From Planctomycetaceae bacterium (GTDB lineage Bacteria; Planctomycetota; Planctomycetia; Planctomycetales; Planctomycetaceae), in NCBI GenBank assembly GCA_041398785.1, contig JAWKUA010000004.1, positions 310,001-374,000 on the forward strand: a stretch of 64,000 bases of DNA, given 5' to 3'. A program made the position numbers and the translations under genes. Numbering within the stretch: position 1 is the first letter of the stretch; each line of letters begins with the position of its first letter. Below the pieces are notes generated by a model. That model had not been told where the DNA came from and did not search any database. It saw only the letters and a list, made by a program, of their open reading frames with translations. Positions 54,394 through 63,453 of the stretch are shown here, one piece after another.

Positions 54394-54483
54394 AGCCTCG
54401 CGTGGACGCCAGTGCCACCGTGTCCGGATGCTCAATGCGGCCACGTGACGGCGATCAACCGTCTCGACGTCCGGTTCAGCATA

Positions 54484-56820
54484 CCTGGGGCGCTGCCCCA
54501 GGCCGGAGGAACATCTGGCCCGTTGGGCCGCAATCGCAATGCGCTCCGCCCGAACGCAACGACCGCCTCCACATTCCGCAACGCCACATTCCGCAACGCC
54601 ACGTGCCGGAACGCCATGCGATTCAGTCCCAACGGGACGTCCATTCTCCCAGCCTGGGACAACGTCCCAGGAAACGGCCCACAATCGCGATTCAGTCCCA
54701 ACGGGACGGCCGTTCATCCAGCCTGGCACACCGTGCCAGGTACCGGCCCGCACACGCGACGGAGTCCCAACGGGACGGCAGTTCGTTCTGGGATTCCGAA
54801 ACCACGCCATCACACCAGTCATCGCGGATCGTCACCCGATCGAAGGAATCGCAATCGCATTGCCGCGCAACCGCGCGGACGGGTCGCGCATAATTCCGAC
54901 ACCGAATGACGTGCGAACGCGATGCGTGTCATCGGTTCGAACGGCCGTCCCGTTGGGACTCTGGGCGTTCTCGGCCGCATACCTGGGGCGATGCCCCAGG
55001 CTGGAGGAACGGCTGGCCCGTTGGGCCGGAATCGCAATGCGCTCCGCCCGAACGCAACGACCGCGTCCACATTCCGCAACGCCACATTCCGCAACACCAC
55101 GTGCCGGAATGCCGTGTAATTCAGTCCCAACGGGACGCCCATTCTCCCAGCCTGGGACAACGTCCCAGGAAACGATCCGCAAACGCGATTCAGTCCCAAC
55201 GGGACGGCCGTTCATCCAGCCTGGCACAGCGTGCCAGGTACCGGCCCACACGCGACGGAGTCCCAACGGGGACGGCAGTTCGTTCTGGGATTCCGAAACC
55301 ACGCCATCACACCAGTCATCGCGGATCGTCACCTGATCGAAGCTGAATCGCAAATCGCATTGCCGCAACCGCGGACGGACGCGCATAATTCCGACACCGA
55401 ATGACGCGAACGCGATGGTGTCATCGGTTCGAACGGTCGTCCCGCTGGGACTCTGGGCGTTCTGCCGTACATACCTGGGGCGATGCCCCAGGCTGGAGGA
55501 ACGGCTGGCTCGTTGCTGGAATCGCATGCGCTCTGCCCGAACGCAACGACCGCGTCCACATTCCGCAACGCCACATTCCGCAACACCACGTGCCGGAATG
55601 CCGTGTAATTCAGTCCCAACGGGACGCCCATTTCCCAGCCTGGGACAACGTCCCAGGAAACGATCCGCAAACGCGATTCAGTCCCAACGGGACGGTAAAG
55701 TTCGTTTTGGGATTCCGAAACCACGCCATCACACCAGTCATCGACTGGCACCCGATCGAAGGAATCGCACCGCATTGCTGCGCAACCGGCGCCGCGCGAC
55801 ATGGCTCCGACACCGAATGACGTACGAGCCCGGTGCGTGTCATTGCCTGAACGGTCGTCCCGTTGGGACTTTATGTTTGTGGGCCGCATACTCCTCAAGG
55901 CGATGCCCCAGGCTGGGCGAACGGTTGGCCCGTTGGGCCGGAAACGCATCGCGCTCGGCCGGAATTGCAACGACCGCGCCCAGATTCCGCAACGCCACGT
56001 TCCGCAACCTCATCGTGCCGGAATGCCGTGTGATTCAGTCCCAACGGGACGACATTTCCAGCCTGGGACAACGTCCCAGGAAACGGCCCACAAGTGATTC
56101 AGTCCCAACGGGACGATCGTTTGGTTTTCTTCGACACCACATGACGTGCGGGTGTGATGAATGTCATCGTTTTCGAACGGTCGTCCCGTTGGGACTTTTC
56201 ATTTCGTGTGGCCGCATTCCTGGGGCGATGCCCCAGGCTGGAGGAACGGCTGGCCCGTTGGGCCGGAATCGCAACGACCGCGTCCAGGTTCCCAGCCAAC
56301 ATGCGATTCAGTCCCAACGGGACGCTCATTCGCCTAGCCTGGGACACCGTCCCAGGAAACGGGACGTAACGGCAAGAGTCCCAACGGGCCGCCCATTCTC
56401 CCAGCCTGGACAACGTCCCAGGAAACGATCCGCAAACGCGATTCAGTCCCAACGGACGGCTGTCGAATCAGCCCGCACAGCGTGCTGTAACGGGCTGCTG
56501 CCGTGCGACGGAGTCCCAACGGACGGTAGTTGTTTTTCCAACACGACATCGTGTGCGAACGCGATGCGTCAATGGTTTCGAACGGTCGTCCCGTTGGAGA
56601 CCTTCTGTTTTGTGGACTGTGTTCCTGGGGCGATGCCCCAGGCTGGAGAAGCGGCTGGCCCGTTGGCCGGAATCGCATCGCGCTCGGCCCGAACGCATCG
56701 ACCGCGTCCATTCCGCAACGCCACATGCCGGAATGCCGTGTAATTCAGTCCCAACGGACGCCCGTTCGTCCAGCCTGGCACAATGTCCCGAGAAAGAGAG
56801 CGGACCTGCTCAGATCCGAA
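54484..56820. repeat. Tandem array of hairpin-rich ~490-bp units (six copies)
   Basis: The palindrome CCTGGGGCGATGCCCCAGG starts at 54484 (CTG loop variant), 54982, 55474, ~55893 (degraded), 56219 and 56624, so unit lengths are about 496-498, 492, 419, 326 and 405 bp. Each unit also holds CCTGGGACAACGTCCCAGG (54653, 55151, 55639, 56062, 56338 variant, 56403 variant), some units CCTGGCACAGCGTGCCAGG (54721-54740, 55219-55237), many GTCCCAACGGGAC stems, and runs of TTCCGCAACGCCACA. Open frames cross the array, but their proteins are low-complexity translations of the repeat, so no gene is called. Later copies are progressively shortened and several lose one base of GGG runs. I know no established name for this repeat. 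Confidence 0.8.
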
Positions 56821-56831
56821 CCCGGCAGAAT

Positions 56832-57815
56832 TTACCACTGCGCTGCCTGATCACTGTCGCTGCGCGATGCCAGCCCACGCCAGAGTTCGATATCGACGCT
56901 CTGGGGAACAGTCCGCGCCGAACCATCCAGCAGGATACGACAGTCCGGTCCTGTGCTGGCTTCGCGCACCAACGACTCATCATGGATGAGAAATTCAAAC
57001 GGTAAGTTCGATCCTGCGGCGGGGCACCGATGCAGCGAGCAGTCCACCAGCCTGGAGTTGGGAGCCAGCACGTGGTTGCGGACGAATCGCTGAGCCCTTC
57101 GAACGCGAAATTCGCCGGCACGATTGGTGTAAAACGTCCCGATTCCCATTGGCTACCTGGCATGCGGTGACGGCATCATCAGCGGATCGCACATTCGTAT
57201 CGAACCCGAGTGCAACAGCGTCGCCCAGCCAGATATCGCGGGCTGGGTCGTACGCCTGCCCTGCCCCTGCAAATTACCCGTTCACTCATCGCGGCGGTCA
57301 TCGAAAGTCCATCTGTGATTTCAGCGAGTCGTGTTGGCGTGCCGATGTCAGCGAATGTGAATGTCCGGATCCTGCGTCACTGTCGGTCGGACTGTGTCGC
57401 TGTCCGTACGTGGCATTACGACCTGAACAGGTTCGGTAATTGATGCCAACTGCGACGTCATCACTTGGGCAGTGAAATACGGGAAGCCGCTGGTCGATTG
57501 CCACGTGATCGCCTTCAGAGACGATCGACTGATACAGCGGTGCCTGCTCAAGATATGGCAGAAGCTTGACCCGGAGCTGGCTCTCCGGAATGCGTAGCCA
57601 GGCATTCCTGGTAACGGTTCGTTGTCTGAGTGGAAGGTGCCCGTGCGTGTTTTCGTACTCGTGCAGTGCAAGGCCGAACTGCCGGAGGCGATTTAGCATT
57701 CAACCCGCCGTGATGCATCCGCGCGGACATGACTGCGGGAATCGTGATGGCGAATCAATACTCCGATGATCGCCATGACGACCGTGAGTTCGACCATAAA
57801 CGCCGCGCGCTGCAT
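56832..57815 (-). pseudogene. DUF1559 prepilin-like gene, interrupted by several frameshifts
   Basis: On the minus strand from the ATG at 57815: MQRAAFMVELTVVMAIIGVL is a pilin-like start. The frame then shifts (an extra base just after GVLI), giving IPAVMSAR, and again before NRLRQFGLALHEYENTHGHL (57699-57298). The end lies in another frame (57149-56832): DGSARTVPQSVDIELWRGLA and SRSDSDQAAQW, the usual DUF1559 closing motif. If joined, the length is ~325 residues, typical of the family. At least four indels are needed and no in-frame nonsense change was required in the segments read. It is the last gene of the C39/peptide cluster. Confidence 0.7.
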
Positions 57816-57959
57816 TTGCAGGTTGCGACCTGTCGATCTTCCGGCACTCGCATCTGAAGCACCTGTCGGAAAAGTATCTGGAATGGCCAGCAGAAGCAGC
57901 CGATGAGACTCAGGAGTCAGTGGCTGCTCATGGTTGGTTTTGTCCGCCGCTGCTGTGTC

Positions 57960-59148
57960 AGCGACGATTCCTGTGACAACGAGCGACAACGTCTCAATGA
58001 CTTCCATCCTCCAGCAGAACGTCAAGCTCCGCAGTCCGTCGGAATGGTCCGCTCGTGATTGGCCGTTTCTTTCAGTTCACTGCCACACCTTGTCACTCAC
58101 AGCAGTCGTCGTTACCTCCATGTCTTCCACACGGCTCTGGGAATCGCGATTCTGATACGTACCTCGTCGATGTCCTGCCGCACGGATCGAATCAGAATCT
58201 TTATGATCACTGCCTGGGCGGATTCAACTCGGCCCAGATAAACACTCCTGGGACCAAAGTCACTGATTCAACCACATTCCAGCGGACTGGTACGCTAATT
58301 ACCCCTTTCGGTTGTCGACAGGACAGGTCTATTGAACCGTGCCCTGAAATTCGTGATTATCAGTTACCAGCGTCACCGTTAGTCGTGAGGCCTTGCCATT
58401 GTCTTCGCGTTTGACACTCAGCACGCGATCAGGCCTGGCCGAAACGGCATCCACCAGTTCTGATGTTCGCACCGGTTTCGTTGTCGTTATCACTGGACGC
58501 AGTACCAGGCGGCACGGCACCGTGCCAAAGTCCAGGCTGGCCGGTTGAGCAGTGATTCCGGCTGACACCGCCAGTTACACCACCTACCGCAGAAGCTGCT
58601 CCACCGTCAAACACGATGGCCACAGAAATGCTGTCTGGCCTGGCACCTTGGGGTTCACGGTCACGTGAAAGTCTGCGTTTGTCCTGGTGCGAGTGCATTC
58701 AGCCGGGCCTGGAGTAACAAACAACTGCAGGACGTTGTTACGCTGGTAACTTTCAGCGGTTTGTCCGAGTGGTTTACGAGGCGAAAAGTGGCCTCCCGTG
58801 GAAGCGGAATCAATGTGGTTCCCAGATCGATCACTGACGGCTGAAGCTCCACCAGCCGCAGCACGCCCCGACGGTCGGCGGCACTTCAACTGACGACCGT
58901 ACTATGGCCAGCCCTTCCGCTTCTGCGACGTGCGGCTCGTTGGCGGGACGCCGCAGCCGGAAACCAGCAGCGATGCCGACACCCGAACCTTGTGAAGGCA
59001 CCGACGACGCTGCGAGCGTTTCCGAGCCAATGGTGCGTCACGGCGCGACCTCGTCTTAGCTTGTCTTCCGGCGATTCCTCGGGATCTTGCGCAATTCCGA
59101 GCGACGCAACAAGGATGAGACTCCTGTCCCGTATATCAGGCTCTTCAT
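57960..59148 (-). pseudogene. DUF1573/ASH-domain-like exported protein, multiply frameshifted
   Basis: Begins at the ATG at 59148, overlapping the C39 stop (ATGA). The first piece has a hydrophobic LILVASLGIAQDPEESPEDK in a neighbouring frame, then VSASLLVSGCG, a possible lipobox. The core VELQPSVIDLGTTLIPLPRE and HSDKPLKVTSVTTSCSC (58864-58661) is the DUF1573 pattern, in which a Cys pair follows TTSC. It continues in other frames: SISVAIVFDGGAASAVGGVT, ITAQPASLDFGTVPCRLVL, REDNGKASRLTVTLVTDNHE, and near 57960 LSLVVTGIVADTAAA. Six or more indels are needed. DUF1573 proteins are surface or periplasmic Ig-like (HYDIN/ASH) proteins of unknown role. The 3' end is approximate. Confidence 0.6.
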
Positions 59149-59632
59149 GCCCGTGTGTCGCCACCAAAGCCGATTTGTGATGGCTTCTCGGATTCCGTGT
59201 CACCTGCCGAGATCAACAGTCCGGTTCCATCCCATTCAGTCGCAATGCTGACACGGTTCACATCACTCAGCTTTGAGGATCAGCAATCGAGACCGTTGTC
59301 TCCGTCACGTCTGTGAACAGGACAAAGTGTCCCTGCTTCAAATGAGCGATAAACGCTGCGAATGGGGGCTTCCGCTCGACCAGTGAATCCAGAGTCGTCC
59401 TGACAGGTTGCGTGTTCATTCCAGCTGCACCTGCCGCGACTTCCAGCTCTTTGAGGCTGTTACCATCCGGACCAGGTCGAAGCATCTTGCGAAGCTCGTC
59501 CAGCTTGACTTCAGACGATGGGTCCTGGGACAGCACGGCCACGAAAAGACAGTTGACGCCACAACGGTGTGTCCTCTGTAACCTGGAGTCCGGTGAGGCA
59601 CAACAGCATGATTCGGCAGCGAACATCCCCAT
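59145..59632 (-). CDS. Stand-alone C39 peptidase (double-glycine leader peptidase-like), one frameshift
   Basis: From the ATG at 59632 (GTG at 59635 possible). The N-terminal motif HRCGVNCLFVAVLSQ holds the catalytic Cys in the CGxxCL context of C39 peptidases. SSEVKLDELRKMLRPGPDGN and SLKELEVAAGAAGMNTQPVR match the family's helical part. PFAAFIAHLKQGHFVLF supplies the catalytic His, and VSIADPQS the Asp. The frame stops at 59267, but a one-base shift there gives SKLSDVNRVSIATEWDGTGL and LISAGDTESEKPSQIGFGGD up to a TGA at 59145, which is a normal C39 end. It has no ABC transporter or membrane part in any frame seen, so it is about 160 residues of peptidase alone. C39 domains cut precursors after Gly-Gly. 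Confidence 0.72.
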
Positions 59633-59647
59633 CACGGTGCTCCCGAC

Positions 59648-60644
59648 CTACTGTTCGCGAACCGCTGACGGGAGATTTTCGGCCAGTTCGCGGAAATCGG
59701 ATTCCCTGCGTGTCTCCCTTCCTTCGCGGGCGGTATTCCTCGAATTCAATTTCATTGTTGCCATCCAGTCGCAAGGACGAAGGCACCTTCCGGAATCGGT
59801 CCGAACGTCTCTGCCACAGGCGTGCCGGGTACTTCTTCTTCAGCAATGGCTCGAACGAGTCATCTTGCACTCATAGACCACGAACGATCTTTTCCCCAGT
59901 CGCTTCGCGATGCGACCTACGACATTTCGCGGGATACCAGCGGCCGTCGCGGGCCTGCGTCCAATCCCATGTCGTATCTTCGCAATATAGTTCGTCCCTG
60001 CTCGGGCGTGCCACGCGCAGATGGTGGCAAAGGCACCTTTGTCGAGTGAGACCTCCAGAATGTCGCGAATGCCACTAAGAACTCATGTCAATCACAATCT
60101 GCGACCCATCCACTGTGACGGTCCGACGTATTGCCCCATGTTCCTCCACAACCAGCGAACGCAGGCATGCCAGGTAACGGCATGGTGTCGAATTTACCTG
60201 CATTTGCATCGAGGACGCCAGCATCACCATTGGCAGGGGCTTAATTCGTGTCAACTCCCATCCGGTCTTCGTCGTCTTCCCTGACAACATGGATATAGGT
60301 TCGCTTCTCTGGAGAGGCTGGATGATTCGCAAGCATCGCCCTTCGACACGAGGATCTGAACCTGTTCCTCATAAACTAATCGCCCGCCCTCGTGCGGAGA
60401 TTCTCATGCCGGGCACCTTCAAAGCAGTAGCAGCGACATCCACTCAAGCTCCCCTTCGACTTCGACGAAGTCACTACTCGTCGTGATGTTCAAAGTGTAG
60501 AAAATGACATTTTCCTGGTTACTACGCGGCTACGTGCTGGTGATAGGCAGCACGAACGACATCCAGCATCAGATCATTGCCATCGTCAGCCGCGGCTGAC
60601 GCCGACGCAGCGAATATAATCACGAGTATTCTACTTTGTCGCAT
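59648..60644 (-). pseudogene. Secreted protein of unknown function, frameshifted
   Basis: From the ATG at 60644: signal peptide MRQSRILVIIFAASASAAAD, then DGNDLMLDVVRAAYHQHVAA before the first break. Later pieces in other frames include RIIQPLQRSEPISMLSGKTT (60332-60075), GSQIVIDMS, RLDGNNEIEFEEYRPRRKGD (near 59760) and the end ELAENLPSAVREQ with a TAG at 59648. The start resembles planctomycete exported proteins that begin with helical DA(I/V)RAAY segments and are followed by a lipoprotein-carrier-like beta fold. That assignment is tentative. It fits a helper in the same transcript as the C39 gene, whose start lies only 15 bp further on. Confidence 0.5.
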
Positions 60645-60697
60645 GCAAGTACTTCCTGGCGGCTCATTCCCACCACGTGACGAATTTCGATAGCAGA

Positions 60698-60735
60698 GCG
60701 AATGGCTACCCGTCACCTTGACGGCAGCCATTCGC
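60698..60735 (-). other. Strong hairpin just after the peptide-precursor gene
   Basis: GCGAATGGCT (60698-60707) pairs with AGCCATTCGC (60726-60735), and inside them CGTCA pairs with TGACG around a CCT loop. The hairpin begins 14 nt after the reconstructed stop of the peptide gene and no U-tract follows. It may separate or stabilise the peptide mRNA from the downstream genes, as seen in bacteriocin operons. Confidence 0.55.
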
Positions 60736-60748
60736 AGCACACCGCTCA

Positions 60749-61173
60749 CTAGTCGACGCAGGCTTTGTTTCCAGCCTTCATGTTCTGGAACGGTGCGTTG
60801 GGATCGACCACACACATTGCCATTTCATTCCACTTGCAGGCTCGCCCCTGTGCAATGGGCTCTGATCCAACAACGTGCAGTCAAAGTGCTCAAAGAATAG
60901 ATAAAAGCACCCATAGTACGTCCCCTGGATCAGCTCTTCCTCTCGACCGGGACCAACGCAACTGGGGTCACCCATGCACTTTTTCAGCGGACCGTAGCAT
61001 GGACTCGCATGAGGCGGTGCGGTGCCTGTGTAGCACTTGTGGCGGATTTCACCGCCATACAGAGAGCTTGCTTCAGCATCGGTCAAAGTGCGCCCGACAA
61101 CCAGACCCGTCGGAACATCAAACACGATTGCTGCCGCGATTAGAGATGCCAGTGTAAGCCAACGTCCAGACAT
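60749..61173 (-). CDS. Cys-rich peptide precursor with double-glycine leader (frameshift near the 3' end)
   Basis: From the ATG at 61173 (MSGRWLTLASLIAAAIVFDV), which has GGCAGGAG upstream; the frame is open to 61230. After a hydrophobic segment (residues 5-20) comes RTLTDAEASSLYGG (28-41), a close match to the double-glycine leader consensus of C39 substrates (hydrophobic at -12, -7 and -4, then GG). The putative mature part EIRHKCYTGTAPP is Cys-rich: C at KCYTG, PCYGP, KKCMG, PSCVG, GCFYL, DCTLL. A shift between about 60885 and 60838 gives the second part ACKWNEMAMCVVDPN to AGNKACVD and a TAG at 60749, adding three Cys. The hydrophobic leader start is unusual for bacteriocins. The hydrophobic segment could suggest membrane passage before cleavage. 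Confidence 0.68.
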
Positions 61174-61391
61174 CACCGTTCTCCTGCCAAAGGGTTCTTC
61201 TTCATCTCGATGGAAGTGTCGCTCCACCATGCAGCATGACTATAATCTGGGGGGCAAGTCCTGCCTCAGTTTTCTTGAAAATTACTGAATCGAGATCTGA
61301 CTCATTTTGTCTCTGCTCGCAAAAGCCCGAAAAGGCCTTTTTCGTACGAGCGAGTAGATCACCATCAGGCCGATCCTATTAGGAACGCGAA

Positions 61392-62270
61392 TCAGCCAAC
61401 CAGTTCGTCCCACCGCTGGCGATTGGCCTTCATCGCGGCGACGATGTCTTGTGGAACGGCGCCGTCTTCCAGCAGGGTCCAGCCGGTGAATGAATCCGCG
61501 TCCGTCTGTTTCAGCAGCGGAAACAGTTCCGTCCACGGATACGCGTCGTTCGTCAGGTCGTGGATGTGAATTGTGCCCATGCGGTTTTTCAGCAGCTGGT
61601 AGTTGTGCTGCAGTCCTTCTCCCTTCAGATCAGCGGAGTTGCAGTTCCAGCACACGGCTACGGCTGGGTGATCGGCGAAATCCATGATCGTCTTCATGTG
61701 AGGAATCTCGCTGGTTCCCTGCCCGTGGACTTCCACACGAATCTGCTGGCCGTGTTCCGCAGCGAACTTCCCGACTACGTTCAACGAGCGACCGATCTGT
61801 TCCAGAGTCTTCTCGACCGGAACATCTTTCGGCAGGCCATTGGGCCGTACCTTGACTCCGGAACCACCGACCTCCTGCGACAGCAGAATGAACTGCTTCG
61901 TTTCCTCGATGTTCTTCTTCACGACGGCTGGATCGGGTGAGTGGTATTCGCAGGCGCTTCCGAGTCCCACCAGTTCGACGGCACTGTCTTCGAACTGCTT
62001 CCGCACCGCCTCTCGCTGTTTTGCGTCGAGCGTGATTTCTACCCCGTGTTTGTGAGTGCTGCGCAGTTCCACACCGGCGAAGCCTGTCTCTTCGCAGTTG
62101 CGGATGACCGTCGGCACGTCCCAGTCCTTCCCCCAGTTGTACGTCACCAGCCCGAGTTTCAGTTTTGTGGCTGTTCGCACGGCACCGAATGCGACGGGGG
62201 CAATGTTGCATGCCGTAGCCGCGATTCCAGCGGCCGACGATGCCAGGAAGAGGCGGCGGGATGTCGTCAT
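61392..62270 (-). CDS. Tat-exported sugar phosphate isomerase/epimerase-like protein
   Basis: 292 residues from the ATG at 62270. The signal is a Tat-type one (MTTSRRLFLASSAAGIAATA, two Arg). The TIM-barrel of the AP-endonuclease-2 / xylose isomerase-like family is recognisable: LKLGLVTYNWGKDWDVPTVI, TGFAGVELRSTHKHGVEITL, IRVEVHGQGTSEIPHMKTIM (Glu/His metal ligands) and MGTIHIHDL. These proteins isomerise or epimerise sugars, and exported copies are common in planctomycetes. The substrate is unknown. It is separated from the C39 cluster by ~220 bp with no recognised element. Confidence 0.88.
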   Translation of the reverse strand: MTTSRRLFLASSAAGIAATACNIAPVAFGAVRTATKLKLGLVTYNWGKDWDVPTVIRNCEETGFAGVELRSTHKHGVEITLDAKQREAVRKQFEDSAVELVGLGSACEYHSPDPAVVKKNIEETKQFILLSQEVGGSGVKVRPNGLPKDVPVEKTLEQIGRSLNVVGKFAAEHGQQIRVEVHGQGTSEIPHMKTIMDFADHPAVAVCWNCNSADLKGEGLQHNYQLLKNRMGTIHIHDLTNDAYPWTELFPLLKQTDADSFTGWTLLEDGAVPQDIVAAMKANRQRWDELVG

Positions 62271-62484
62271 GAGTAGACTCTTTCTTGTTGAGGGACCAGG
62301 CTGACTCAGTGGAAATGCATCGTATGCGATTCGCACTATCATGCCGACGAAGTTCGGACTTTTGCCAGTCACTCGGCAGCTGCGGTGTTCGCCTGAAACG
62401 AAATCGGGTTCGTTCGCGGCGGAGCCATTGTACAACTCGTTCGCAAAGTAAGGCGTTCGAACAATCCCTGATGAAGCGCACCTG

Positions 62485-63441
62485 ATGAATTCGGCGATCG
62501 ATCCAACTCTGCTGTCAGAGCTTCGCAGCCTCATCGACGGCTCGCCGCTGGCGTTCGACGATAACGCGCAGGAACTGACAGCCACCACGTCGAACGACCG
62601 CTGGAAGGTACTCGATGGCATCCCGCGTTTTTCCGCCGACGAACACCTGGAAAGTTTCGGCGACCAGTGGACGCGATACGACGTCGCGCACGACGACGAA
62701 GACCGCGCCACGTTTGTCGCAAAGACCGGTGTGCCGCTGAATGACCTGAACGGCCTGCGAGTACTCGACGCTGGCTGTGGCGGAGGACGCTATTCGAAGA
62801 TTTGCGGCGAAGCGGGAGCCACCGTCATCGGCGCAGACCACACGCGCGCCGTCGATAAGGCGGCCATGTTGTGCCGTCACCTTCCCGGCGTGCGTTTCGT
62901 GCAGGCCGACCTGAAACGATTGCCGCTGGAACGTGCGTCATTCGACTTCGTCTTTTCGATCGGCGTGATGCACCACGACGCTGACACTCGCGCGGTGTTC
63001 GATGCTGTGTCCCGGTTCGTCAAACCCGGCGGGCGATATTCCGTCTGGCTGTACCGTCGCAACCAGTGGTGGCAGGAAGCGATCAACAGCGGCCTCCGCG
63101 CCGTGACAACTCGCGTGCCGACGGCGGTGCTTCGTCCGTTCTGTCATGTCGGCGGAATTCTCGGAGGCATCCCGCTCGTCAACCGCACGCTGAACAAGGT
63201 CGTCAACTTCAGTGCTCACCCAGATTACGAAAACCGCGTTTGCGATACGTTCGACTGGTGGGCCCCTGAATTTCAGCATCACCACACCGCAACGGAACTC
63301 ATGAGCTGGTTCGAAGCGGCAGGCTTCACCGAGTTGCGAGTGCTGCCGCCCGAAAAATCCGGTCGCTTCTACGACTGGACCTACAACCACAACCTGCTCA
63401 TCGGCAGCGGTGTCAACGTGACGGGACTGCGAATCGGCTGA
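62485..63441 (+). CDS. Class I SAM-dependent methyltransferase
   Basis: 318 residues. The first ~50 residues resemble a Trm112-like domain (LTATTSNDRWKVLDGIPRFS). The Rossmann SAM site is LRVLDAGCGGGRYSKICGEA (motif I), GADHTRAVDKA (motif II acid), and SFDFVFSIGVMHHDADTRAV (motif IV-V region of methyltransferase type 11). The C-terminal third (ATELMSWFEAAGFTELRVLP) is typical of small-molecule or lipid methyltransferases. The acceptor is unknown. Confidence 0.9.
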   Translation: MNSAIDPTLLSELRSLIDGSPLAFDDNAQELTATTSNDRWKVLDGIPRFSADEHLESFGDQWTRYDVAHDDEDRATFVAKTGVPLNDLNGLRVLDAGCGGGRYSKICGEAGATVIGADHTRAVDKAAMLCRHLPGVRFVQADLKRLPLERASFDFVFSIGVMHHDADTRAVFDAVSRFVKPGGRYSVWLYRRNQWWQEAINSGLRAVTTRVPTAVLRPFCHVGGILGGIPLVNRTLNKVVNFSAHPDYENRVCDTFDWWAPEFQHHHTATELMSWFEAAGFTELRVLPPEKSGRFYDWTYNHNLLIGSGVNVTGLRIG

Positions 63442-63453
63442 CAACGAACCAGA

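Noticed and set aside
54930..54950. GGTTCGAAC in the repeat units, similar to a tRNA T-arm
   Set aside because: No acceptor, D or anticodon arms flank it, and it is part of every repeat unit.
54402..56743. Several open frames of 100-440 codons across the repeat array
   Set aside because: Their proteins are translations of the repeated stems (recurrent SVPTGRPF and RFSPNGT strings) in both strands and several frames; there is no domain, start site or codon pattern of a gene.
54484..56820. CRISPR array
   Set aside because: Units are ~490 bp and contain diverse internal stems instead of short identical repeats with equal unique spacers; no cas genes are present.
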